Below, piece by piece: positions 1 to 11,242 of a DNA stretch of 64,000 nt. Source of the DNA: Adiantum capillus-veneris. Its lineage: Eukaryota; Streptophyta; Polypodiopsida; Polypodiales; Pteridaceae. The notes below the pieces were generated by a model that did not search any database, was not told the DNA's origin, and was given only the letters and a program-made list of their open reading frames with translations. The position numbers and the translations under genes were made by a program. How positions within the stretch are numbered: the first letter of the stretch is position 1; every line of letters begins with the position of its first letter. The stretch spans positions 24,900,896 to 24,964,895 of the forward strand of contig CM043960.1 of assembly GCA_014529385.2 (NCBI GenBank), in the 5' to 3' direction.

Positions 1-540
1 TTGAGCTATCCTCCACCAGCAGGATGATAGTGTTCCAGGGGGGTCGACCTACACTCCAGCCTGCTACAGAGCTTACTCCACAGGAGTGGTGCAGTGAGAC
101 AGAGTGTTGGGAGCTCATCTGTGGCCTGACAATCTAGTTCATCTGGCGGGCCCGCTGCTTCCGCATCTTCGAGACTCGCCTTGTACCACCAGCAGAGACA
201 GTTCGAGATCTTGGCTAGAGCTGAACCATACTTTCAAGGGACAATTCGAGAGACTTCAAGGCAGCTCCGACCACATGCGGGAGCGTAGAGAGGCTTTCCT
301 TCGACTCTAGCGCCCTGGGCTTGTCTTCACCATGGCCCAGGGTGGGCTCAGATGGCACTACCGTCCATCTGTGTGGCTTTTCCCTCCTCCCATCTCTTGA
401 TTTAGCCTCATTGTGCTGCTTTTTCATTGGGAGAGTCTCCCCTTATGATTGTTGTAGCCCTCTCTAGTAGAGGTGGTTGTAGCCCTATGGGCAGTTTCAT
501 TAACTAATAGAAGGATCTTTTTCTTGGGAAAAAAGAGGGG
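1..540 (+). mobile_element. LINE 3' end (ORF2 C-terminus, 3' UTR, short A-rich tail)
   Basis: This is the 3' terminal part of a plant L1-like LINE. Positions 104-310 encode the last part of ORF2, ending in the residues RERREAFLRL before a stop. The same ending is readable in the second LINE at 37350-37450. The 3' UTR carries a block ending in 'aactaatagaaggatct' and a short A run near 530, which recurs at 37555-37590 and so marks the family's 3' end. The 5' part lies outside the window. Family assignment rests on the alignable 35.6-37.6 kb copy, which has a zinc-binding RT-associated motif. Confidence 0.7.
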
Positions 541-599
541 AGGGGCAACATGAGTCACCACTACCAAGCAACTAGTTTGAAGGCTTAGTTGTTGGACCA

Positions 600-755
600 A
601 TGGCCAAGAGAACAAGTATTGAGCATAATCAAGCAGTTAGACCAATAGACATTCAAATAAGGGCTAAAAAATACAATCGATCTTCGGATCCATATGACCA
701 CTTAGCTAGCTTCAAGCAAGTGCTAAGAGTTGAGAGGATTTTTTACTTCTATACA
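600..755 (+). pseudogene. Possible Ty3 gag fragment
   Basis: An open stretch contains SSDPYDHLASFKQVL, which resembles the start of the gag domain of plant Ty3/gypsy elements (the D-P-x-x-H-L-x-x-F pattern). Only about 50 residues match before the reading passes into LINE sequence. There is no zinc knuckle or other gag feature. It lies between two LINE copies and is probably a relic. It could also be chance similarity. Confidence 0.3.
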
Positions 756-2842
756 CAATTTTGGGATGACCCTAGAGGGAAAGGATTTGACTTCATTTTC
801 GGGGGGAACGCTTCATGCTCACAAGCTCAGTTCGACAAGGCTGCCCTCTTGCCCCCTTCTTGTTCCTCCTCTATGCTGAGACGATGAATAGATTTTTGAC
901 CTCACACGAGGTTGGTTTGCGTGGACTGTAGCTGCCTATTCAGGGAGAGGAGCTTTTTGGACGCTGAGTTTGTTGATGTTAAGGCTTGTTTTTGGAGGTC
1001 TGGGAGGCCAACTTGCACAGGTGTGAGCGGTCTCTTGAGGTTTTTTGTTCTGATCGAGAGCATTGGTCAACTCGCGGAAGACATTGTCTTTTTGGGTTTG
1101 TAGTGCTCCCTTGCCCGATTGGTCGCCTGGAGAGGGCCTTTGGTGGATTCCTTCAGGGACACCAATACATTACTTGGGCTATCAGGTTGGTTTGGATCTG
1201 TCACCAGAACAACACATTGCTCCTCTACTCCTTTCCATCTGTAGGAAACTGCTCCATTGAAGCTCAGCACGGCTTTCTCGGTGCTGGCGGGTTGTGGTGG
1301 CCAACGAGGTGTTGTTGGCTACTATGTGGTACATCGCATCTTGTTGGATCTTCTCGAGCTCTTGGATCAGCTAGTTAGAGTGGTTGATTAGGAACTTCTT
1401 GTGGTCAGGTCTCCCAGAAGATCATTACTTCACCTTGCTCTCAGGGAGGGTTGGGGATCATAGACCCAACAAGACAGAGTAGAGCCCTCCTTGGGAATCT
1501 TGTGGTAGAGGACTCCTTCCAGGGCTCCTCCCCTGGAAGGAGCTGTTGCTACATTGAATTCATGCCCAAGTCTCACAAACGAGCGGCCCATGGAGGCCCT
1601 CCACTTGTAAGATCTTCTCAGAGATGCACTGAATAGGTCTGAGCAGGAGATGGGAGGACTGCTTTGTTGCGAGCCTACTTCGGTCCAACTGCGGGGTGGC
1701 CTTGAGCAGAACCAGTCACATGCATTGAGGAGCGGTTGAGGCAGCCACTTGTTTGGAACCCTATGGTCAGCACACGGCAAGGCCACATGGTTGGTAGCGA
1801 ACCTCATGTCTTTTGGAGCCACATGGCAAAGGGTCCAGCCCGTACTTTTGGAGACTTGCTACAGTTTACAAGACTCTTTGAGGAGATACCAGACATTCAC
1901 CTGCATGACATGAGGGGGACACGGAGCATGTGTCAGGATATTATAGAGGCTATACCTACAGAGTGACACACCCCTTTGGAGCCACGAGCTCCCTGCTAGA
2001 TGGGGGCCTTCATGCGATGAGGTCCTCGTATCGGTCAGGGCAATGTCACAGGTTCTTACAGTTTCTTTGAGGTACAGAGGGAGGGCAGCCTCCGCAGTCA
2101 CTCTCGAGGCACCAGAGGTGGCTAAGTGCTGCTTTCATAGGATTGGAGTTGCGGGCATCAGCGGGAGGACTTGTGTCATCAACCCCAACCCGTCAGATCT
2201 TGAGTCAGGACACTAGAGGCTTTGGGCTTGGAAAAGCCATCCCTTGGTGCAAGTGCAATGGGACCATGGGGAGTGGTTTTGGCAGGATCCCTTTACTCAA
2301 GCCAAGCACCTCCGGATCCCTCTCTTTTAGTTCATAGCTCAGTTGGTCGCCACATACTGACAGCAAGGAGAGAGGCTCATCCTGCCTACAGAGCTTCAGC
2401 AAGAGGGTCTCACGTTCGAGTTCTTGGCAGGATTTTGGGAGCCCTTGTGGGATAGCACGCAATTGAGGCGGGTCACCATGTTCCAGTGGCTAGTTGCACG
2501 TCGAGCTACTGCAGTCAAGAGTTGGTTGGTGCATAGCGGCCTCTTGACAATATGTGCTGCCTGTGACCACCGACTTCAGACACAATGGCATTGCCTATGA
2601 GACTGTCCCATGGCTCAGCACGTGTGTTCTTCGGCTGATGCATGCACTTTCTACAGCCAGCCAATACACTTAGGGTGCTACAGCTTGATCCACACTCACG
2701 GGCCCAGCACTGCGTTTCGAGATGGCTTCAGTTAGCACGAGGGATTGTGATACAAGAGGGCCACACCACACTCCAGCCAGACACTGAGCTAGTCCCTCAG
2801 GAGTGGAGCAGAGATACAGAGTGGTGTTGGGAGCTCATTTGT
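756..2842 (+). pseudogene. LINE ORF2 pseudogene (RT to C-terminal zinc-binding region)
   Basis: Broken reading frames carry successive landmarks of plant LINE ORF2. RT motif B appears as PPFLFLLYAETMNRFL near 850-900. A damaged motif C reads FVDV instead of FADD near 970. The post-RT block HYLGYQVGLDLSPEQ lies near 1175, the segment VVVANEVLLATMWYIASCW near 1300, and GLGIIDPTRQSRALLG near 1455. Positions 2300-2842 align with the C-terminal zinc-binding region at 36700-37260. Several stops and frameshifts make it non-functional. It is interrupted at 2842 by the gypsy element 2843-11449, and a few bases of the LINE resume at 11450 (the 'gcagcctga' block also found at 37255). Confidence 0.75.
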
Positions 2843-4753
2843 TGTGAGGATTAGTGGTGCTAATCCTATACTTAAAACTAAAACTTCATAGTTAAGACCA
2901 ATTGAGACTCAAAAGATGAGAACACTGATGTTTGATTGATCGAATGAATGCTTCAAAATTGAGTACAATAGGCTACTTATAAAGGAGACGAAGAGTCACA
3001 AATGAAAAGACATGTCTCATGGTGAGAGACATGACTTTAGACGTAAAGACACGTCCTTTTGGCGAAGAGCTGCTGTCACCAGCGTGTGACTACTATCTAT
3101 CCTTTTTGTTGATTTCTTTCTTATTATCTATTTACTTTCACTTTTTGGAAACACCCCTCGGGAAATCTAACTGCCCTGCATTGCATAGCTAGTGTGGAAC
3201 TGTCCAGAGGGAGTCCAGGCCTGAGGGCAAGAGAGCACTAAGGTTGGACAAGGACTATGGTTAGCCAAGTGGGGTCATTGACTAGCCAAAGTGGAATCCT
3301 TTGCTACAGAGGCTACATTTCAGTTTTGGATGTGGCCGCAGTGTACAAAGAGGGTCGGATGACCTAGAAAGATACAATGGCAGCATCTCCTAAAATTTAG
3401 GGAACTGCTATTTTGGGACCTGAAAATGTCTTCGCGTCATTACGTGCAGTTTGACATGGGGATCATTTTGTTACTCTGTGGCCAAGTCAACAGAGGCTGC
3501 AGGTGAGATATTTTTAGACCCGAGGGTCTAAAGCGGGAAAATGCACAAATGAGTGACACTTGGCACTCTGAGGCCAGTTTACTACTTATAGAGAAGGCAA
3601 AAACGTGATTTATAGCTGGGAGGCTCATTTTGCAAGTCTCTGTCACAGGTTAAGAGCTATGGAGTGCTTGCTTTCCCTCTTATGCACAGTGCGGTGCCAG
3701 GAGTGATGCCCTGCACGCTACGCACTGCCCTTTCTCTCCCCTTTGGCAGTATGTTATGCCCCTCTAGTGGGCTCTTCATTTGACCAATGTACAGTTGTGT
3801 GGGTTCATGCGCGATTGCCGAGGCAAGAGCCTCTTGCACAGGTACTGGATTAGCTAGCGGCTAATCCCCCCGCAGGTACAGGTGAATTCGGAGAGGTTTC
3901 ACGCCAGAAATCTCGTCCGATTCAAAGGGCAAGTAGCCCTACAGGTGCGGGAGCTCGAGGACTTGCTAGGGATGCGACCGGCACGCGGAACGGAGCCCGA
4001 AACAGTGAATTACAGCCTGCTGTGTATTTTTGCAGGTTTAGGGTTTTGGCCCTAAACGGACCCTAATACCCGCAGGAGGTTCGGGGACGCAAGGGGACCG
4101 CTGTACAGGCGATCTGGCGTATTTTCAGGGCTGAAAACAGAGAATTCAGCGTGCTGCAGATTCTCGCCAGGTTTTGCAAAGTGCCCGTATGCGTCGGGAA
4201 AGTCAGTCAATGCGTGGGAATACTGACCGTGAAAGGTTCTAGTACAGTTATGCTGCCGAAATCGGGCTGGAACAGTGGAAATTCAGCCGAGTTTGTGCGG
4301 GGCAGCTTGTAGGAACCACAGCGTTTATTCCCTCTTTTGAACAATAAAGAAATACCGAAAGGGGCGCCTAAGTTAGGGGCCAATCTGGTGTATGTCTACT
4401 CATACAGGTGCAATCTAGCAGCCTGTATCCCTCTCCCCTTTGTTGTGTCTTGAAAATACAAGTAAAATAGACGACTAATAATGGGTGAAAGCTAAATCAA
4501 GGTTTAAAGTAAAGTCTACCGCCCTTTTTGGATCATACAGGCCGGTTACAGCTGCAACCATTGGACGAAGACCGCAACCATAGAACGAAGGGGTGTGACC
4601 AGTCATCGAAGGAGTGTGGCTTTTGGCGATGAGGCATGTCTCTTGAGCGAAGGGTAGTGACCATCCAAGCGTAGGGGTCCTCCTTGGCATGGCACTTCGC
4701 ATATTTGCAACTAGGAGTAGATGTAATACTGTAGCATAGTCACAATCGTGACA
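2843..4753 (-). repeat. 3' LTR of the gag-protease element, split by an insert
   Basis: The LTR consists of 2843-3073 joined to 4556-4753, about 430 bp in total. On the plus strand it starts TGTGAGGATT and ends CGTGACA. It aligns base for base with the 5' LTR at 8012-8240 plus 11248-11449, with moderate divergence. The polypurine tract follows directly at 4754. The insert at 3074-4550 and its target duplication GCTGC are annotated separately. Confidence 0.85.
3074..4550 (+). mobile_element. 1.48 kb LTR-like insert (probable solo LTR)
   Basis: The insert begins TGTCACC, ends GGTTACA and is flanked by a perfect 5-bp duplication GCTGC (3069-3073 and 4551-4555), as expected for an LTR element. 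There is no internal coding domain or second LTR, so a solo LTR formed by recombination is the simplest reading. A block at 4342-4368 holds AATAAA followed by ATACCGAAAGGGGCGCC, which is shared with another LTR family here and suggests plus orientation. Part of it (about 3660-3870) is homologous in reverse complement to 26712-26880. Confidence 0.75.
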
Positions 4754-4767
4754 TTCCTTCCCATTTA
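4754..4767 (-). other. Polypurine tract of the gag-protease element
   Basis: On the minus strand the bases just upstream of the 3' LTR read AAATGGGAAGGAA, a purine run abutting the LTR start TGTCACG. Position and composition fit a plus-strand priming site. Confidence 0.7.
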
Positions 4768-4782
4768 AAATGAGAGCCTCGG

Positions 4783-7145
4783 TTAAAGGAATGACTTCTG
4801 ATGTTGACAGAACTCTGGAAAAGCATTGAATCTTCGAAAACCTTCAGTGTTTGAGTTATCTGAAACCTTTGTCTTGAACCTTTGCTTCTTGTGAAACCTT
4901 TTTGGTTTGACTGCTAAATCCCATGTCATTGCATTATTCAAAGACTTTTCAGAGGAATCTGGCATAATCAGAGATTGATCTTCAAAATCCTTCATGTGAT
5001 GTAAGACTTCTAGTTCAAAATCTTCCAACAACTATGAAATATTTGGTGCAGAAGAAATCTTCTCAAGACATTCTTCAGAGAGGGTAACTTCAATGCTACT
5101 AATCCGTGGAGAGGATTTTGGATTGAAAATGCAATCATCTTCCAATAATGAATCCCAAAATTCTTCAGAATCATCTTCAGAAATTGCCACTTCATGACTT
5201 GCAATTGGCATATCATCATCCAGCAAAGGATCAAAGAAAGCATAATTGTCTGCTGACTCAAAATTTGCAACTATGTCCTTATCTTTGTCTGGTAACAAAG
5301 TACCACTTGAAAAACTTCTTACTCGAAATCATCTTTATCTTCATCAATTGGTTCAAGAGAAGTTAATGAACTCAAAAATACATCAATAATTATTTCTGCA
5401 TCTGCATCGAAAATCATATTCACTTCATAATCCACTGTATCATGATGTTTGACTTGTACACATGAGGCTCGAATCACTCGTTCCGCATGATAAAGCCCGT
5501 GTAAAATCAGTTCACGTCCATCTTTGAACAAATTGATAGTATGTTCTCGAAAGCTAATTGTTAGATCATATTGAAGTAACCAATGCTGACCAAGAATCAT
5601 GTCGTAGTCCAGTTGATCTGCATAATTTTAAATATAGAACAGCAACTGTCGAACTGTATGATCCAAGTCAAAATTGATTCATCTGCTAACTCCACATCAT
5701 ATAAGTGAGATGTCTTCTGAGTTGGTAAACCAAGCTGTTGAACTATCTGGAGTACTGACGAAATTATTCGAGCATCCGCTGTCCACCAAAATATTGATGG
5801 AGCGATCATTGAGAGTTCCAAGAGTGCTCAAAACTTGCTTTGAGAGGCTCCAACACTGAAGAATCACATTGAGCATGCTTCATAAGAATATTTGTATCCA
5901 CTGAGACACGAATTGTGTTGACCACAGATTTTCCTTTATCCTTAGCAAAAGCTGGTTGTTCAGAATTCGATGATGTTTCCGCGTTGGAATTTCTTTTCAA
6001 ATTAGACGTATTTGGTTTCTTTGGACATTGATACCATCTATGGTCACCACCATAAATTATACATAATCTATCCTTCTTTGAAGTCGAAGAAACATTTGAC
6101 GAAGAGCCTTGCTGAGTATTGGAACGCAGATCTTGAGAAAAATCACGTCCTTTACCACGATCAAGTGGAGCATTTGAAGGAGATCTGCTTTGAGATTGTC
6201 GATCTTGAGAATAGAACCTTGAAGTTGAATAAGGCTTCGTTGCGTGTTGCCTGAATTGAGATTGATGCTATTGACTTTGGCTATAGCTTCCATCGCAATG
6301 TGAAAAGCAAGCGCTATTTGAAGATCTATCATCAGGGAAAAAGTTTCTTGTAGGGCGTTGATTATCGCCAAGACACTCCACATAGGCAATTGCAACATCC
6401 AAGGTGGTAGGGTTGTACTTGTGCACATCTTCCTTCAGGGTCGGTTCAAGCCCGACTATGAAACTGTGTAGTTTATCAGAGGGGCTGAGATTCTCTATCT
6501 CCAGAGTTAGTTTCTGAAACTCCGTGATGTACGGAGCCAAGGAACTTATCTGGCTCAGGCGGCGAAGAGATGACCACGCATGAAAATCCATTTTGGCAGG
6601 TTCAAACGCCTTGCAAATAGCGTGCCGGAATTTCTCCCAAGAGGGTGTGTGTTTACCATCAGCAACCCATCGTTGCCACCAAAGAAATGCAGTGTCCTTG
6701 AACAGAGAGCTAGCAAGTGCAACTTTTTTACTCTCTACTAAGTCAGTGTTGGACAAGTAGACCTCCATTTTGAATAGCCATTGGTCCAGCACGCACTTGC
6801 GCGACGACCATTATAGGGCTCAGGCAGTTTAACAGCCAATTTCTTCTTTTGAGCAGCATTAAAAATTTTATAAAGTAATTGAAGTTAGCGATTGTCTACC
6901 TCATCAATTGGCTTTGGTTCGTTTTGTTCGTCCACAGAAGCTTCAGAAGAAGGTGGTGGAAAGGCAGCATTAGTCGTCCGAGAAGTAGTAGGAGAAGTAT
7001 TTTGCGTCTGTATCTGATCCAAGCGAGTGTGAAGCGATGTGAGGCTTGTGAAAAGCGTTGCAATCTGCTCCTTTATAAGAGTAAGGAATTCATTTCTCCA
7101 TCCTGAGAAGTCGGCATGGTTACGCCTCAAAGGGAGCTCGAACAA
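4783..7145 (-). pseudogene. gag-protease reading frame, degraded
   Basis: A gag-protease gene is spread over several frames. The N-terminal part (6885-7145) is followed by a typical Ty3 gag core at 6268-6792. The core contains LFKDTAFLWWQRW, YITEFQKLTLEIENLSPSDK and FIVGLEPTLKEDV. A zinc knuckle near 6030-6060 has lost one cysteine. The protease region (5319-5821) keeps QQLGLPTQKT, VELADES and ILGQHWLLQYD, but its D-S/T-G active-site region reads WWTADARI and appears destroyed. An acidic tail rich in D and E (4783-5298) runs to a stop just before the polypurine tract. Frameshifts separate the parts. In an intact copy gag would form the particle and the protease would process it. Confidence 0.75.
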
Positions 7146-7998
7146 TTGCAGGAGCAGGTTCTGGGACGGGTACTTCGGGGGCTGAAACTATGTCTGGAAC
7201 AAGTTCGGGCTCTGGTCGAGGAATCTGGAATAATTATCACGTTGGGTGCAGGAGGATTCTCCGGGAGAAAGTGTCCGGAATCTCGTCTAGAGAATTGGGA
7301 CGAGCACAATGAAGTCGTCCGCAGCCATCGCTGCAAAGTATACCTTCCACGGCGACAGCACAGACGGCCAGCATTGGAGGAGAAAGGATGGAGAGCAAGC
7401 GCTGGTAAAAGCGAACCGCTGGCCATGTTGTTTTTTTTGTTTAAAGTGAATTGGGCTTTAATGTATGAAGTGTATTCACATGAGTTTTTAAAAATTTGGG
7501 GCTGGGCGGCCATATTAAAATCGAAAGCAAGGGCTGAAATTAAAACTTTGTGCTACCTGCAAAATTACCTAAAAAGGGGCCAGCAAAAGGGTGTACGAAG
7601 GGGCAACAAGCCAATCAGCCCAGCGTTTGGAGAAATCATGCCAACTCTTGGGGAGGGGTGCGAACTCTTCAAATTGAAGGGACACGACATGAAGCAACCG
7701 GCAAAGAGGCACTGGAGGAGGCACAGACGGCTACCACGAGGCACAACCCGATGAATGGGTGCCGATGTGCATCGCGAGGCTTCCATCAGGAAATATTCGC
7801 ACTCACATTGGGTATACCATCCTCCTTACATATATCTGTAGTCAGTATGTAAATGGTAAGAGTTTAGGAATACCTCTCATTAATCTGGTAACTGGTATGC
7901 CATCTTTCCTTTGCTGCCATCATACAACTCCGGGAAGGGGGTAGAGTGTAGCTGTGAGGGTGAGAGGCTCACAACCTTCGGGTCCCGGAAAAAAATTT
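7146..7998 (-). other. 5' untranslated leader of the gag-protease element
   Basis: This segment between the PBS and gag holds no recognisable domain on either strand. Open frames here (for example 7116-7754 on the plus strand) have no protein-like conservation that I recognise. Confidence 0.5.
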
Positions 7999-8010
7999 GC
8001 TCTGATACCA
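7999..8010 (-). other. Primer binding site (initiator Met tRNA type)
   Basis: The minus strand reads TGGTATCAGAGC one base inside the 5' LTR end. This is the standard complement of the plant initiator methionine tRNA 3' end and fixes the element's orientation. Confidence 0.9.
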
Positions 8011-8240
8011 ATGTGAGGATTAGTGGTGCTAATCCTATATTTAATACTAAAACTTCATACTTAAGATCAACTGAGACTCAAAAGACAAGAACACTTATGT
8101 TTGATTGATTGAATGAATGCTTCAAAACTAAGTACAATAGGCTCCTTATATAGGAGAGGAAGAGTAACAAATGAAAAGACACGTCTCATGGTGAAGAGAC
8201 ATAACTTTAGACGTAAAGACACATCCTTAAAGAGCTGCAA

Positions 8241-8971
8241 TATCACAAGGCAGGCACCACATGCCGATAGAAAAGAACAGACTGAACCGACTTTTAACAC
8301 TTCAATAACAACTAAACTGAAAGAGAGAGAGAACACGCGACACGGAGTGGCGGAATTCCACCCCAGAGAGTATTGGCCCCAAACCTTGGCGCCCCTTTCG
8401 GTATTTCTTTATATTGCATCATCAAAGTACAAGCCGGTACTCCAGACTCTGCACCTTCTCCAGGGAGCATGCCAGAGAATGAGCCCTAGCCTCATATTTA
8501 AAGGCCCTTTGCCTAAAAAGCAGTTTACATGAAAAGCTTTCAAACTCAAAAGCTTATGGTCCAAAAAGTAGTTTACATGAAAAACTTTCGAACTCAAAAG
8601 CTTCTGGTCCAAAAAGCAATGCCAAAAGCTGCCAGCGTAAATCACAGAAATCCGTACAGCCTGCCATGTCATCATGCCAGTGCAATTTTCGGAAATCAGC
8701 CACGCTGTTGCAGTTTTAGGGTTAGGGTTTTCAAAATTAGGGTTTACAGGTTTTAGGGTTAGGATTTCAGAATTAGGGTTTCAGCTGTTAGGGTTTCTGG
8801 AATTAGGGTTTCTAGCAGAAATTAGGGTTAGGGTTTTTTGCTCTCGGGCAACCACGTCATCACTTTGTGACACTTCTTCTGTTACTTGTTCTTCTTAGGG
8901 TTTAGGCTCCCTATCCACATCTGTAAGTTGGCTCCATTCTTTAGGCTTTGACACGTCAGCAGTTTGTTACA
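8241..8971 (-). repeat. 3' LTR of the 3.0 kb element, with telomere-like motifs
   Basis: This 731-bp LTR is nearly identical to 10527-11242. It includes the shared block at 8388-8416 (reverse complement of AATACCGAAAGGGGCGCC) and a run of degenerate TTAGGG/TTTAGGG motifs at 8713-8840. On the element's sense strand these read as telo-box type AAACCCTAA motifs. Confidence 0.85.
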
Positions 8972-10513
8972 TCTCCCCTTCTTGAAAGAGAGTAATCGTC
9001 CGCGATTACAGCATATCTGCAAAACAACTCAAGTTAGCTAAAAAAAATTCCGAGGGTCATTCCGAGGGACAATCAATTTGCTCTTTTTATTAAGGAGTTA
9101 GCTTCTCCTTTCTGCTCTTTTGATCAAAGAGTTAGCTTCTCCTTTCGGCTGTTTTGATCAAGGAGTTAGCTTCTCCTTTCGTCCAGATCGGAACTCTTGA
9201 TATTCCGGCGTAGTAAAATTAGCCATCACACCCAGACCATACTGATCTTCCACGGGTGTCTTGATGCACTAAAATTACATACCCAGGTAATCTCATCCAA
9301 TTATGAATATTCAGTAATTGGCACATCACAATGCAACACAAATGCTTACATATGCATGTTACAAGACACAACAAACAGCGCCGCTGAGCACTCCCCCGAG
9401 ACAAATGGTCTGCGGTATGAAGCTACTCAACGACTACCTCGTCACCCCCCCCACAAATAACCTAAAAAGGTCCGGGCTATGAGCTCAGACGACTGTACAA
9501 CCAAACACTCCCCAGACCGCAGTCTGCATCGCTTGGAGGTTCAAGCATCCCCAGGCATCGGCTTGCGTCGTTCGGAGGTTTTCTAGCATACAACGAAACC
9601 CTCCCCAGGCATCGGCCTACGTCGTTCCGAGGTTCAAACAATACCAAAACAGTATTTCTCACTTCTCCACCCGGGAGTAATAATCACCAATCAATGAAAC
9701 GAGTATTGAAACCAGAGTCAAACATTTCAAATCGGCACCAAAACAGGTTCAAAACAGATACCATCCATTTCAACAGATTCCAAACAGATACCATCCATTT
9801 CAAACAGATTCCAAACAGGATCACCAAACAAGATCAACCAGAACTCAAACTTAAAAAGCAATCTCGACATCAATCGAGCTCGAAAAGTCGACTGACTTTC
9901 CATCCTGAAACCTGCACCAAAAATTTGGGTTAGGTTCATTCCATAAGGTCGTAGCCGAGCACAGCATGGTCCATCAGCTCTTGGACAAACAGTGTTTCTT
10001 TGGAGTCGATCGTGGTCCCAAGAGATAGCAATCAGACCGAACCTCCAAGGTTATCAACTCGAGAAGAGACATCTACTGAGAGATGTCTAGAAATTTCAAG
10101 ATATAATCTGTTAGGTTTCCATGGCAAGCATTTCAGGATACCCCACTCTGCCACAAGTTGCACTCCGAAGGAGGATGTCAGAAACCATATAACTTTGGGC
10201 AATAATTTTCTTGAAAGCTTGCCAAGTACTTGGAGTATGCTGCTTGGTAGTTGTAGACATCAACATCTGCATGGCACTGCTTCTGAGAAAAAAAACAGTG
10301 ACTTGAAACAAATCTGGATCCTTCTCTTGCAAGTGGTCTTAATTGGCTTACGCCCTGTGGTGAAGACGGGAGCGCGCCTGATGTGCGATGAAGTAAGGGT
10401 GGGAGTGGCTAATAAGTCCGGGTTGGAGAGCGAAGATACCTCGAATCAAATTCCAATAGCTCTGTCTGCTCTTTTGTAGGACCGGTATGCTTTTAGAAAA
10501 GCACACGCTTGAT

Positions 10514-10525
10514 GCTCTGATACCA
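10514..10525 (-). other. Primer binding site of the 3.0 kb element
   Basis: The minus strand reads TGGTATCAGAGC, initiator Met tRNA type, one base from the LTR end at 10527. Confidence 0.9.
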
Positions 10526-10526
10526 C

Positions 10527-11242
10527 TGTCACAAGGCGGGCACCACGTGCCAATAGAAAAGAACAGACTGAACAGACTTTTAACACTTCAATAACAACTG
10601 AACTGAAAGAGAGAGACGACACGCAACACGAACTGGCGGAATTCCACCCCAGAGAATATTGGCCCCAAACCTTGGCGCCCCTTTCGGTATTTCTTTATAT
10701 TGCATCATCAAAGTACAAGCCGGTACTCCAAACTCTGCACCTTCTCCAGGAAGCATGCCGGAGAATGAGCCCTAGCCTCATATTTAAAGGCCCTTGGCCT
10801 AAAAAGCAGTTTACATGAAAAGCTTTCAAACTCAAAAGCTTATGGTCCAAAAAGCAGTTTACATGAAAAACTTTCAAACTCAAAAGCTTCTGGTCCAAAA
10901 AGCAATGCCAAAAGCTACCAGCGTAAATCACGGAAATCTGTACAGCCTGCCACATCATCATGCCAACGCAATTTTCGGAAATCAGCCACGCTGTTGCAGT
11001 TTTAGGGTTAGGGTTTCCAAAATTAGGGTTTGCAGGTTTTAGGGTTAGGGTTCAGCAGTTAGGGTTTATGGAATTAGGGTTTCTGGCAGAAATTAGGGTT
11101 AGGGTTTTCTGCTCTCAGGCAACCACGTCATCACTTTGTGACACTTCTTCTGTTACTTGTTCTTCTTAGGGTTTAGGCTCCCCGGCCACATCTGTAAGTT
11201 GGCTCCATTCTTAAGGCTTTGACACGTCAGCAGTTTGTTACA
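10527..11242 (-). repeat. 5' LTR of the 3.0 kb element, with telomere-like motifs
   Basis: This LTR runs from TGTCACAAGG to GTTTGTTACA on the plus strand. It carries the same telomere-like cluster (10998-11120) and shared block (10674-10702) as the other LTR. The ends form short inverted repeats typical of LTRs. Confidence 0.85.

Larger units (their letters stand above)
8241..11242 (-). mobile_element. 3.0 kb non-autonomous LTR element (LARD/TRIM-like)
   Basis: Two LTRs (8241-8971 and 10527-11242) enclose 1,555 bp of internal DNA. The flanks are a perfect TGCAA duplication (8236-8240, 11243-11247). The PBS TGGTATCAGAGC lies at 10514-10525 and a polypurine tract AAGAAGGGGAGA at 8972-8984, both on the minus strand. 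The internal region encodes no gag, protease or pol that I can recognise. It contains a three-copy array of about 41 bp (around 9065-9183), a three-copy array with 'gcatcgg...cgtcgtt' (around 9520-9640), and short repeats of 'ccaaacagataccatccatt' near 9760-9820. It would depend on proteins supplied by relatives. Confidence 0.85.

Noticed and set aside
7116-7754. 212-residue plus-strand open frame
   Set aside because: It lies antisense to the leader and gag start of the gypsy element and has no recognisable domain.
8674-8898. Plus-strand frame rich in G-F-R-V-R repeats
   Set aside because: It is only the translation of telomere-like motifs in an LTR and is duplicated in the other LTR.
8713-11120. 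Interstitial telomere left by chromosome fusion
   Set aside because: The motifs are degenerate, spaced and present identically in both LTRs of one element, so they belong to the LTR.
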